Assembly (NCBI RefSeq): GCF_014805685.1
Contig: NC_060906.1
Span: 18,174,164-18,238,163 of the forward strand
DNA length: 64,000 nucleotides
Direction: 5' to 3'
Source of the DNA: Silurus meridionalis
Lineage: Eukaryota; Chordata; Actinopteri; Siluriformes; Siluridae
Shown here: one piece after another, positions 11,781 through 21,431 of the stretch
How positions within the stretch are numbered: position 1 is the first letter of the stretch
Layout: the number at the start of each line of letters is the position of its first letter
Notes under the pieces: generated by a model
Seen by the model: the letters and a program-made list of their open reading frames with translations, nothing else
What the model was told of the DNA's origin: nothing
Databases searched by the model: none
Translations under genes and position numbers: made by a program

Positions 11781-12044
11781 TTGGTTAAATTCCAGACGTT
11801 TATAAAAATCTTTAATGACCTTGTAAATGTGTTCATCATTGTATACATTGATGACGTCTTAATATATTCAAAAACCTATGACAGTCATATTAACCATGTA
11901 CACACAGTATTACAACGACTACTGCAAAACCAACTTGTGGTAAAAGTGAAAAAATGTGACTTTCACAAAGACTCATTTCATTCCTGGGATAAAATATCAG
12001 TCCTCAGATGGTGGAAATGGACAATTAAAAAGATCAAGCTGTGA
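11781..12044 (+). pseudogene. gypsy reverse transcriptase C-terminal fragment
   Basis: An 87-codon open frame contains the YIDD catalytic box followed by an [22 protein letters not shown] stretch, the standard gypsy RT thumb region. The upstream fingers and palm are deleted, and the frame breaks near 11990 where homologous residues continue in another frame. Confidence 0.85.
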
Positions 12045-12589
12045 TGGATTTGCCTTTACCGGTAAAAAATAATCAAAGAATTACAAAGGTTTTTTTTTGA
12101 GTCGCAAAACTACTACAGGCAATTTATCTGAAACTATAGCACTGTAGAGGCACCTCTTACAGCTCTACTTCGTGGCAAGCCTGCTGAATTCCACTGGTCC
12201 GACAACACTCAGAGGGCTTTTAAGGCACTGAAACAAAGGTTCACCATGACTCCAATTCTGCAACATCCTGACCCCAAATTCCTAATTGTAAAATCGGGGC
12301 ATCCTCTCCAATGTCAGGCAATCTAGCCAAACTCCTTCCCTGTGCTTACTTTTCACATAAGCTAAGCCCCGCCAAAAGCAACTATTATGTCGGCAACCGG
12401 AAGCTATTAGCTATCAAGGAAGCACTAGAGGAATGGAGACACTGGCTGGAGGGAGCTCCACGCCCATTTTAGATCATCAGTGAACATCTGAAATATATAA
12501 AGCAAGCAAAGCGACTGAATCCCTATCAGGCCCACTGGACTGTATTTTTTACATGCTTTAAATTCTCAGTAACCCACCGGCCGGGCACT

Positions 12590-12853
12590 ATGAACAGTAA
12601 AGCATACTTCCTTTCCTGTCGTCATGACCCCACTAAAAAAACATCAAAGTCTAAACTCATCCTGCCAACCTCCCTCATCATCGCCCCTGTTCACCAGAAT
12701 ATCATGGAGCATGCCCAAGCCAACGAACCCACTCCCCCTGGGTGTCCACCCAACAAAAAGTACATCCCCGTAAAACTAAAACACAGAGTCCTGGACTGGG
12801 TTAACACATCACCCAGCACAGGATCCACCATATCACCATGCTTGTTCAAGTGA
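12590..12853 (+). pseudogene. gypsy RNase H/integrase boundary fragment
   Basis: The frame starts in RPGTMNSKAYFLSCRHDP, which corresponds to the RNase H end (normally NGKADALSR). It runs through a proline-rich linker to RVLDWVNTSPSTG, the start of the integrase HHCC finger. The histidine after STG that binds zinc is lost. After a stop at 12851-12853, FWWLSLASEVKRD and CTEC follow in another frame. Confidence 0.75.
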
Positions 12854-12937
12854 TGTTCTGGTGGCTATCTCTGGCATCCGAGGTCAAACGAGATCTTCTT
12901 AACTTGTGCACTGAATGCCAGCTCCCGTACGTCTTAC

Positions 12938-12966
12938 TGCCTGCCTGCCTGTCTATCTATCTATAT
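12938..12966. repeat. (CTGC)(CTAT) short tandem repeat
   Basis: CTGCCTGCCTGCCTGTCTAT and further TCTAT units. Sits at the right edge of the gypsy remnant. Confidence 0.85.
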
Positions 12967-14295
12967 GTATATTTTAAAAACTAAATACTATAGCTGTGTC
13001 CTTTTCTTTTTAATACTCCATTTTATTTATCAATTGCATACGATCAGATCTGATCTGATGAACAGTTTCTGGTAATTAACAGTTCCTTGCTCATCAATTT
13101 TCAGATTTTCAGATAAATAATTAAAAGCAATGTCATCAGCATGACAAATTCATAAGTAGAAGATATAATAGATAAGAATAGATTTTGCAGATTCGATAAT
13201 AATAATAACAAATAATTGATAGCACATAATGTTGATAAACACAGGTACATACGTGAGAAACTAAAACAGACACTGTGTAATGCAATTTATTTTCACTGGA
13301 ATGCATTTTCTTCTCTCTATTTAGTCCTTTCCTTAGATCTTGCCATGGCTGAATGATTCCCTTTTATTGGCTCTCTATCACCAATAAAAGACCTGCATAA
13401 ATTTGGCCATCATTGTATAAGGGGCGGGGCATTTGCACACAAAACCTAAATGAGCTCTTTCACCCAGCTGAGGCTGATTTATCATTTGCACTTAAATTAC
13501 CAAGTGTTTTATCAGTCAGATGTCATTCTGTGTGTCATTGTCTATCTTTCCCTCTCTCCCTCAGAGGTCACTGTCAGATGTGGTTATGATCAGAGTCGTT
13601 CTCACCCCATGTCATTCCCTCGTGGCTTGTCTTATCCATCTTTCCTCGTTCTCCTCCCCTTCATTCCGTACCCCCTTATTCCTCTCCCTTTGGCACCTCC
13701 TCAATCTCTTCACTCTTCATCCATCACTGTGTCCCTTCTTCATTTGAACACTCAATCCTCAGGTCTCACACACATCCACTCTCAGACCAAGGTCTTTGCA
13801 CTGAACGCTGAACACACTCTGATCCTTCCCTCCTTCAGTCATCTGACATGCCCTAGGGCCATCACTACCCTTGCAGCTTTACTCACCTTTGCTTTGAATA
13901 TTAAACGTGCCTCTGTATGAATACAGGTACTTGATATGCAAACCGAGTTTATGTTCAAGAAATAAATGGTATATTCCTTAGAGGTCACACTGTTAAATGC
14001 ATTTTTGGAAACTCCTAAATGATCTAGGAACACCTTTACACCTTCACTTTCATAATTAATGAAGGATAGATTTAAACATGCAAATTAGGAAAACCCCAAT
14101 TTAACCTCCTTCCATCTCAACCCCAGATGCTAATTTTCAAAGGTTTGGCATACATATTAAAATTGGCTGAAGGTTTACGGTTACTATGCAATTATTCTCT
14201 AATCATTTAGATATCTGACTAGATTTTAACCATAAACACTAATGCAGCCCTGTTTTAGGTCATGCATATGTTGTGACTACCTAAATACAAATGCT
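12967..14295. other. intronic sequence with a pyrimidine-rich stretch, no gene recognised
   Basis: 13530-13870 is strongly C+T-rich on the plus strand and leaves a 156-codon open frame (13450-13920) with low-complexity Ser/Leu/Pro composition. I do not consider it coding. A GGGGCGGGGC motif at about 13421 is a possible GC box without supporting context. Confidence 0.45.
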
Positions 14296-14455
<160 letters not shown>

Positions 14456-14940
14456 AATACAAGGTTCAAGTTTTTAATGTCTTAACAAATCATTGACTTA
14501 AATATATTGTTAAATTAAGTTGAAATGTCCCATTAATGTTGCTGCTGAAAAGATTTAGTAAATATTGTAGGAATTACTTGCTACTGTACCTGCTAAGTGT
14601 TTTAACTAGCTAATGACTAAGCTGATTTTTTTTTAAACTAGCCAGATATTACAATATTTACTACTTTATATATTAGCCATTAGTTAGATAAAACACTTTG
14701 ACAGTGGTCTGAATGGCAGTACTATTTTGTTCATTGTTTATAGTTTGTTGTTGTTAACTTTGTAACAAGTAAACGCAAGTTAACTGGGTTTATTGGACAG
14801 TTTTTTTCCAATACAGTTTTATTTAATTGTATGAGGTGTCTAAGGTGTATAAATGCCTGAATATGTATGTGGTAACCTTTGTGTGTATGTATTGCTCCAA
14901 GACTTTACAGAGACTATTCTTGTTTTCCTCTTATTTGTAT
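14456..14940. other. intronic AT-rich sequence, nothing recognised
   Basis: No repeat or exon was identified. Confidence 0.5.
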
Positions 14941-15269
14941 CTAGACCACTGGATGAGAGCATCGCCAAAATTGCAGCTCTTGTGGGCTGTTCCTAATCTG
15001 CAGTAGTTAGTATCTATCAAAAGTTGTCCAAGGAAGGAACAGTGGTGAACCAGAGACAGGGTCATGGGGGGGCCAAGGTTTATTGATGCATGTGGGGAGT
15101 GAAGGCTGGCCCGTGTGGTCTAATCCAACAGACGAGCTTTTGCAGCTCAAATTGCTTAAAAAGAGGTTAATGCTGTTAATGCTCGATGGGTCAGGACTGT
15201 TTTGGCAGCAAAAGGGGACCAACACAAAATTTGGCAGGTGACCATAATGTTATGCCCTGATCGGTGTAT
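14941..15269 (+). mobile_element. Tc1-like transposon, deletion derivative (GATCGGTGTA family), copy 1
   Basis: The plus strand encodes the helix-turn-helix part of a transposase in decayed form: AKIAALVGCS, then SIYQKLSKEGTVVNQRQGHG. After GTTAATGCTG it jumps straight to the far terminal region, ending CATAATGTTATGCCCTGATC and GGTGTA. The catalytic part is absent. The same internal junction (TCGAGCATTAACAGC on the opposite strand) occurs in the copy at 17617-19520. Confidence 0.85.
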
Positions 15270-15993
15270 GTATCCAGGATGATAAACATACTTTCACTTC
15301 GTTGTGTAGTTTAAACACAAATCAAAAAGCCCACTGTTCTTCATGATCAGAGGAGTGTCAATGTGTCAGGTTATATAACAATGGTATCTTAACATCACTG
15401 TAAAAAACTTGATAAGTCATCTATATCTACTGCTCTTGAGTGATGCAGCTGAGGTTGAGGAACCATCAGTATATTTGAAAATTTGATTTTTTTTCCCTAT
15501 AATGCATCTCTGTTTTGCACTGCAACCTTCAGTTAAGCTCTCTTTGTGATTAAATCTGAAAAAGCACTAACCAGGCAACTAATACAGGCAGTCTCTGGAT
15601 GTACTGTATTACTGAGGAGATGGCACTGACACATAAAACCCAGCTTTGCTTTGTGTACACTTTATAGCTGCTACAAAAATGGTAGAGTGTAACAGATAAG
15701 CTGAACAGCCACTAAACATTTTTCTGCTTGCCTGAGTAGTTTTGTCTATTGAACAGATGGAAAGAAGGGAAAGAAAACTCAACACAGACACAAGGGCCAT
15801 TTGGCAAGATGTGAGAATAAATGATCCAACTGTGTGCCATTGTAGATCAAATGAAATATATTGTATACTTGCATACTTGATACTGTAACAGAGGGGAGTC
15901 CTTCACTATATTAGTATCATAGTGTTTTAGTTGTTGGTCTTGTGCATCATTTTTTACTTCAGGAAGACAGAGAAAGTGAGTAAGAGAGATAAA

Positions 15994-15997
<4 letters not shown>
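15270..15997. other. intronic sequence, nothing recognised
   Basis: No feature that I can support. Confidence 0.5.

Positions 15998-16079
<82 letters not shown>
15998..16079. repeat. compound (GT)n(GA)n microsatellite
   Basis: About 20 GT units, then about 20 GA units. Confidence 0.97.
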
Positions 16080-16085
<6 letters not shown>

Positions 16086-16198
16086 AACGGTATACAGACA
16101 GGTCACTGGTATAACAGAAAACTGTAAATTACACTGTAATATAAAGTATAATGTACTGCAGTAACTTGATCTTCTTTGGCGTCAGCACTGTTCTGCAG

Positions 16199-16205
16199 TG
16201 TGCGT

Positions 16206-16271
<66 letters not shown>

Positions 16272-16272
16272 G
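16199..16272. repeat. (GT)n microsatellite
   Basis: About 35 GT units with GC interruptions at both ends. Confidence 0.97.
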
Positions 16273-17002
16273 CTAGCCAGGAGACGAAAGTCAATGGCTT
16301 AAAGACGACGGACAGCTGGCTAACAGCTTCCATTACGCCTCGTAACACTCTGATAAGGGTGATGTACACTCAGGCTCCACAGTGGTGTGTGTGTGTTGCT
16401 CTGTTTAAGTATTTAGGGACAGTTGGAGGGCAGAAATGTCTCTCAGCACAGACACACAGCTAAGCTTTACAATCCAAAGCGAGTAAAAAGTTTCAGTTCT
16501 TTTTTTCCTTATGATTAAATCAAAAAATATCGTTCTATGATTTCACCAGAATTGTAACCACATACAGGCAAACAATAATATGTAAGGATATGCACTATAT
16601 AAAAAAAAAAAAAATAACATTGCTTTAATTAATAAATAATTCATAATGTTTTAGAAGCCATTTTACTATTTTTGATTTACATTTATATTTTATTGCCTAT
16701 TTTTTAATACTATTATATTTAATCGTATGGTGTGTACCACTGCCTGAGTTTAAGTACTGTACGTTACCATGCTAGCCTGTGAGGGGGTCTCCTTACAGGG
16801 GTCTCCTTAAGAACAGTGAAGTTCTTATCTTAAACTCAGTCAGTCCATACCAGCAAAACCTCTAATGAAACCTTATCATTCACTTCTACATACATTACAA
16901 CGGTATCAAATTAGGGCAAAAGTGGATATTGTATAATCTTTTTCATATCAAATGCAAAATAATAGATTAGTTAGATATAGTTACATTTAGTTATATATGT
17001 AA

Positions 17003-17005
<3 letters not shown>
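16273..17005. other. intronic AT-rich sequence, nothing recognised
   Basis: There is a short direct duplication of GGGTCTCCTTA at about 16785-16807. Otherwise featureless. Confidence 0.45.

Positions 17006-17042
<37 letters not shown>
17006..17042. repeat. (AC)n microsatellite at a MITE border
   Basis: About 18 AC units end exactly where the Tc1-like MITE begins (CAGTATCTCAC). Confidence 0.95.
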
Positions 17043-17047
<5 letters not shown>

Positions 17048-17267
17048 CTCACACTTTTGTTGCCAGCTATTTTGATATTAATGGCTATTTGTTGAGTTAT
17101 TTTTCGAAAGACAGTCAATCTGCACTGCTATACAAGCTGCACATTGACTACTCTAAAATACATCCAAGTTTCATTTCTATAATATTGTCCCTTGAGAAGA
17201 TATAATAAAATGGTTGCTAAAATGTCAGGGGTGTACTCACTTTTGTGAGATACTATACATACAGTAG
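17042..17267. mobile_element. Tc1-like MITE, nearly complete (GTGAGTACACC family)
   Basis: The left end ACAGTATCTCACACTTTTGT and the right end GTACTCACTTTTGTGAGATA form short inverted termini around ~225 bp with no coding capacity. Internal blocks TGTTGCCAGCTATTTTGA and CTGCACATTGACTACT recur at 3931-4190 and 21180-21373. Confidence 0.8.
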
Positions 17268-17281
17268 ATAGATACAATAGA

Positions 17282-17560
17282 TGTTCCACTAGATTTTGGA
17301 GTGTGCTTGTAGAGATTTCGCCAGAGTGTTATTAAAGTCAGGTATTGCTTTAGGGTGGGGAGGCCTGGGGTGCATTCAACATTCCAATTCATTTCAATGA
17401 TGTTCGTTAGGGTTACAGGTGTGGGTCTTCTAGTTCAAGGGAAGGGTCAATTTGATGCTACAACATCCAGACATCATATACAATTGTGTGCTGCATCTTT
17501 GTGGTACACAACCACAATATGGCTAAAAAAAATAGGTAGTCCTAATTCTTTTGTCCATAT

Positions 17561-17563
<3 letters not shown>
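17282..17563 (-). mobile_element. Tc1-like deletion derivative (GGACAAAAGTATTGG family), fragment
   Basis: It has CACTAGATTTTGGAGTGTGC, GGCCTGGGGTGCA and a right end ATTCTTTTGTCCATAT. The same family occurs at 26701, 30851, 45608, 47885, 53545, 58004 and 63048. The left terminus is missing. Confidence 0.8.

Positions 17564-17616
<53 letters not shown>
17564..17616. repeat. (GT)n microsatellite between two transposons
   Basis: About 26 GT units occupy the gap between two Tc1-like pieces. Confidence 0.97.
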
Positions 17617-17617
<1 letters not shown>

Positions 17618-17716
17618 TTCACTGACCAGTCATAACATTATGACCACCTGCCTAATATCATGTTGGTCCCCCTTTTGCTGTCAAAACTATGGTGGCCGAG
17701 AAGTGCAAAACACATT

Positions 17717-18019
17717 AACAAATCCAAAAACACATTAACAAATCCAAAAACACATTAACAAATCCAAAAAACAAAATAATAAATTCAAAAACAAAATAAC
17801 AAATTCTAAAACAAATTAACAAATTCTAAAACAAATTAACAAACTCAAAAACACAATAACAAATCCAAAAACAAAATAATAAATTCAAAAACAAAATAAC
17901 AAATCTGAAAACAAATTAACAAATCCAAAAACAAATTAACAAATTCTAAAACAAATTAACAAATTCTAAAACAAATGAACAAACTCAAAAACACAATAAC
18001 AAATCCGAAAACACAACGA
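17717..18019. repeat. 20-bp minisatellite in the left arm of the foldback element
   Basis: About 15 units of AACAAATYCWAAAACAMAWT with period 20. A higher-order pattern exists: a block of about five units (17757-17858) recurs with two extra units from about 17857 to 18000. A shorter array of the same unit lies inverted in the right arm (about 19336-19420). Confidence 0.9.
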
Positions 18020-18060
18020 CAAAATTCAGAGAAACCGGAAAATGTAGGTAGTTTGTAAAT

Positions 18061-18149
18061 GGAAACTTACAGATCATTGGACAAGACACCTGTCAGTCAC
18101 CTGTATATCTTGACTGACAGTTGTCTTGTCCAATGATCTGTAAGTTTCC
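18061..18149. repeat. long perfect-type hairpin
   Basis: Arms 18061-18098 and 18112-18149 pair at 37 of 38 positions around a 13-nt loop. Pairing continues outward with small gaps (AAACCGGAAAA..TAGG against CCTAACTTTTCCGGTTT). Confidence 0.9.
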
Positions 18150-18333
18150 AATCACAAACTATGCCTAACTTTTCCGGTTTGTCTGAATCGTTGCACGAAA
18201 CACATTTACAAATCCAAAAACACAACGACAAGTCGGACAAACTGGAAAAAGTAGGTATAGTTTGTGAATGGAAACTTACCGATGATTGGACGAGACACCT
18301 GTCATCCAAAATAGGAAGTACAACATTTTTTTT

Positions 18334-18338
18334 TCTTT

Positions 18339-18410
<72 letters not shown>

Positions 18411-18411
18411 T
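18334..18411. repeat. (TTTC)n microsatellite
   Basis: About 18 TTTC units following a poly-T run, inside the foldback element. Confidence 0.97.
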
Positions 18412-18812
18412 ATGTTTTTATTAAGCAATTAACCATATACAAACAACATGGCAATAACATGTACAATTTACATTACAATACACAGAACAGGTGCATGAAA
18501 ATACAAATATATACACATACATAAATACAATTTATAATAATAATAATAAAATTTAAGTAAAAAAAGCATAAAAATAAACAGGGCTATGGTTTATTCTGTA
18601 AATCATATTTTTCTATAAAGGACAAAAGATTCATTGCATTTTTCTTTCTAATCACTTTTAGGGCTTTTGTGAAAGAAATAAACTCATTATAAAATGCAAA
18701 AAAACTGTATTCAAGTAAGTATTCAAGTATTTAGATTTTATATATAAAATTTTCATATTAGAAGTATATAAATGAACAAGAAAGTCGTCTTTGTTATTGT
18801 TTATCACAGCTT

Positions 18813-18992
18813 GGGTTCTTTGGTGGTCTAGTGGTTAGGATTTGGTGCTCTCACTGCTGTGGCCCGGGTTCGATTCCTGGTCAGGACACCAAACCCAGCC
18901 ATTAGGGTTGCACAAACAGTGCCGGTCCCAAGCCAGGATAAATGGTTAGGGTTGCGTTAGGAAGGTCATCCAGCATAAAACGTGCCAAATCG
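18813..18992 (+). mobile_element. tRNA-Glu-derived SINE, copy B, 3'-truncated
   Basis: TGGTGGTCTAGTGGTTAGGA (A box), the CTC anticodon region GCTCTCACTGC, and GGGTTCGATTCCTGGTCAGG (B box) are very close to tRNA-Glu. The body continues to CATAAAACGTGCCAAAT and stops before the LINE-like 3' tail. It sits inside the foldback element. Confidence 0.88.
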
Positions 18993-19520
18993 TAAAATTT
19001 CTTAGATCTTTATGTCAGGATATACTGTAGCATCTCCAACATCACTGCATATGAATTTCCTTCCTCAAAGTATCTTTGAATTAATTCCAGTGTCTCCTTG
19101 CTTGCCAATGTTTATTTCTGTTATTTTTTATATTTAAAGGTGCACTAATCCAAATAATATAAAAAAAAGTTTAAAGTAAACGGAGAACTTTACACATGTA
19201 CAAGAAACAAAGTTATAAGATTTCATACTTCCTGTATATTTTGAATGACAGGTGTCTCGTCCAATCATCGGTAAGTTTCCATTCACAAACTATACCTACC
19301 TTTTCCGATTTCTCTGAATTTTGATGTTGTGTTTTCGGATTTGTTAATGTGTTTTTGAGTTTGTTAATTTGTTTTTGAATTTGTTAATTTGTTTTCGGAT
19401 TTGTTAATGTGTTTTGCACTTCTCGGCCACCGTACAAAACAGACCTGTCGAGCATTAACAGCATCAACTTCTTCAGCAATTTGATCTACAAAAGCTTATC
19501 TCTTGGATCGGATGATTTAT

Positions 19521-20390
<870 letters not shown>

Positions 20391-20394
20391 ATAT

Positions 20395-20600
20395 TAGCGA
20401 GTGGAGGGCGGAGTCGGACGGAACAAGCGGTAAGAACACCTGCAGCTGATGAGAATAATCAGTGCGCTCTGTTTCAGCGAGAGACCACCAGCAGAGACGA
20501 GTGGAAGGGTCACCGGTGAAACACGTGCTGGCCGGCGAGTGCACTTTTGTGAACATTTGCCTGTCTTTCTTTCTTCCAGCGCGGAGCCAGTGAATTTCTT
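20395..20600. other. GC-rich island of about 200 bp, possible LTR fragment
   Basis: It contains GAGTGGAGGGCGGAGTCGGA, CACCTGCAGCTGATGAGAAT, CACGTGCTGGCCGGCGAGTG and CCAGCGCGGAGCC, unlike the AT-rich surroundings. The layout recalls the promoter-like part of fish gypsy LTRs, but I see no TG...CA ends or duplicate, so this is a guess. It could also be a small CpG-rich regulatory element. Confidence 0.35.
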
Positions 20601-20606
20601 ACAATA

Positions 20607-21147
20607 TACACGCTAGTGCCAAAAGTATTTTGATTATTAAGCCATAGTGTTTATGATGTTGGCCCACCCTTTGTAGCTATAATAGCTTTAACTCTTTTGG
20701 GAAGGCTTTCCACAATGTTTAGATATTGTAAATTTTTGACCATTCTTCCAGAAGTGCATTTATGAGGTCAGACACTGATGTTGGATGAGAAGGCCTGGAT
20801 CACAGTCTTCGCTCTCATTGATCCCGAAGGTGTTCTATCAGGTTTAAGTCAGGACTCTGTGCAGGACAGTCAAGTTCTTCCACACTAAACTCACTCATCC
20901 ATGTCTTAATGGAAGTTGTTTAGTGCACTGGAGTGCAGTCATGTTGGAACAGGAATGGGCCGTCCCCAAACTGTTCCCACAAAGTTGGGAGCATGAAATT
21001 GTACAAAATGTGTTGGTATACTGAAGCATTAAGAGTCCTTTCACTGGAACCGCCAAACCCAGACTTGTCTATCGGATTGCCAGACAGTGAAGTGTGATTG
21101 AATACAATGATATGGATGGGTCAGTAAATACTTTTGGCAATAGTGTA
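20607..21147 (-). mobile_element. Tc1-like transposon, deletion derivative (TTGGCAATAGTGTA family)
   Basis: The ends TACACGCTAGTGCCAAAAGT and AATACTTTTGGCAATAGTGT are inverted. The interior matches a fish Tc1 family I recognise: CTTTTGGGAAGGCTTTCCAC, ATTCTTCCAGAAGTGCATTT, and GGTGTTCTATCAGGTTTAAG followed by TCAGGACTCTGTGCAGG. The transposase region is mostly deleted after about 21045. Confidence 0.85.
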
Positions 21148-21179
21148 TATTAGGTGTGTATTATTTTCATGTATGCGTA

Positions 21180-21370
21180 CCATAATTACCCAAATTTTGT
21201 TGCCAGCTATTTTGACAATACTGGCTGTATTTTTTGTTATTTTCTGTGTAAATCTATACTGCTCTACAAGCTGCACATTGACTACTATAAAATATATTCA
21301 AGTTTCATTTCTATAATATTGTCCATTGAGAAGATATAATAAAATTGTTGCTGAAAAGTGAGGGGTGTAC

Positions 21371-21373
<3 letters not shown>
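21180..21373. mobile_element. Tc1-like MITE fragment (GTGAGTACACC family)
   Basis: TTTTGTTGCCAGCTATTTTG, CTGCACATTGACTACTATAA and GTGAGGGGTGTACTC follow the order of the copy at 17042-17267. The right terminus is replaced by the CT array. Confidence 0.8.

Positions 21374-21423
<50 letters not shown>
21374..21423. repeat. (CT)n microsatellite between two transposons
   Basis: About 25 CT units. Confidence 0.97.

Positions 21424-21431
<8 letters not shown>

Larger units (their letters stand above)
11675..12930 (+). mobile_element. Ty3/gypsy LTR retrotransposon remnant, internally deleted
   Basis: Colinear pieces of a gypsy element run on the plus strand. First comes a gag start resembling LALPEKFDGTVDRCCGF (11690-11740). 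This jumps at about 11785 to the end of reverse transcriptase with YIDDVLIYS, then RNase H with [21 protein letters not shown] (about 12390-12450) and RLNPYQAHW...FKFSVTHRPGTMN. Last is the integrase zinc-binding start with FWWLSLASEVKRD and LCTEC (about 12855-12920). Protease and most of RT are missing. Several stops and frameshifts interrupt it. No LTRs were identified. It is antisense to fut8. Confidence 0.85.
17688..19434. mobile_element. 1.75-kb long-terminal-inverted-repeat DNA element (foldback type)
   Basis: The ends are TATGGTGGCCGAGAAGTGCA and its near-exact inverse, followed inward by inverted stretches over more than 200 bp. The element is flanked by a 6-bp direct repeat CAAAAC (17682-17687 and 19435-19440) and lies inside a Tc1-like element. 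The left arm contains a 20-bp tandem array, a hairpin with 37/38-paired arms at 18061-18149, and a second copy of the arm at about 18198-18317. No transposase is visible, so it is non-autonomous. A 6-bp duplication with 5'-TAY ends does not fit Tc1 (TA) or hAT (8 bp). I cannot name the superfamily with certainty. Confidence 0.8.
17617..19520 (-). mobile_element. Tc1-like deletion derivative, copy 2, split by a later insertion
   Basis: The left part is 17617-17687 (CATAACATTATGACCACCTG, then TGTTGGTCCCCCTTTTGCTG). The right part is 19435 to about 19520 (AACAGACCTGTCGAGCATTA, then TTCTTCAGCAATTTGA). Joined, the two halves follow copy 1 at 14941-15269, including its internal deletion junction. 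The intervening 1.75 kb is a separate element. Confidence 0.85.

Noticed and set aside
13415..13430. GC-box promoter (GGGGCGGGGC)
   Set aside because: A single motif with no transcript start, CpG island or downstream exon.
13450..13920. 156-codon open frame as a gene
   Set aside because: It lies in a C+T-rich tract, has low-complexity Ser/Leu/Pro composition, and shows no splice or homology evidence.
18813..18885. tRNA-Glu gene
   Set aside because: The anticodon arm and boxes A and B are very good, but the acceptor stem does not pair and the sequence continues as the SINE body seen at 9567 and 59894. It is a SINE head.
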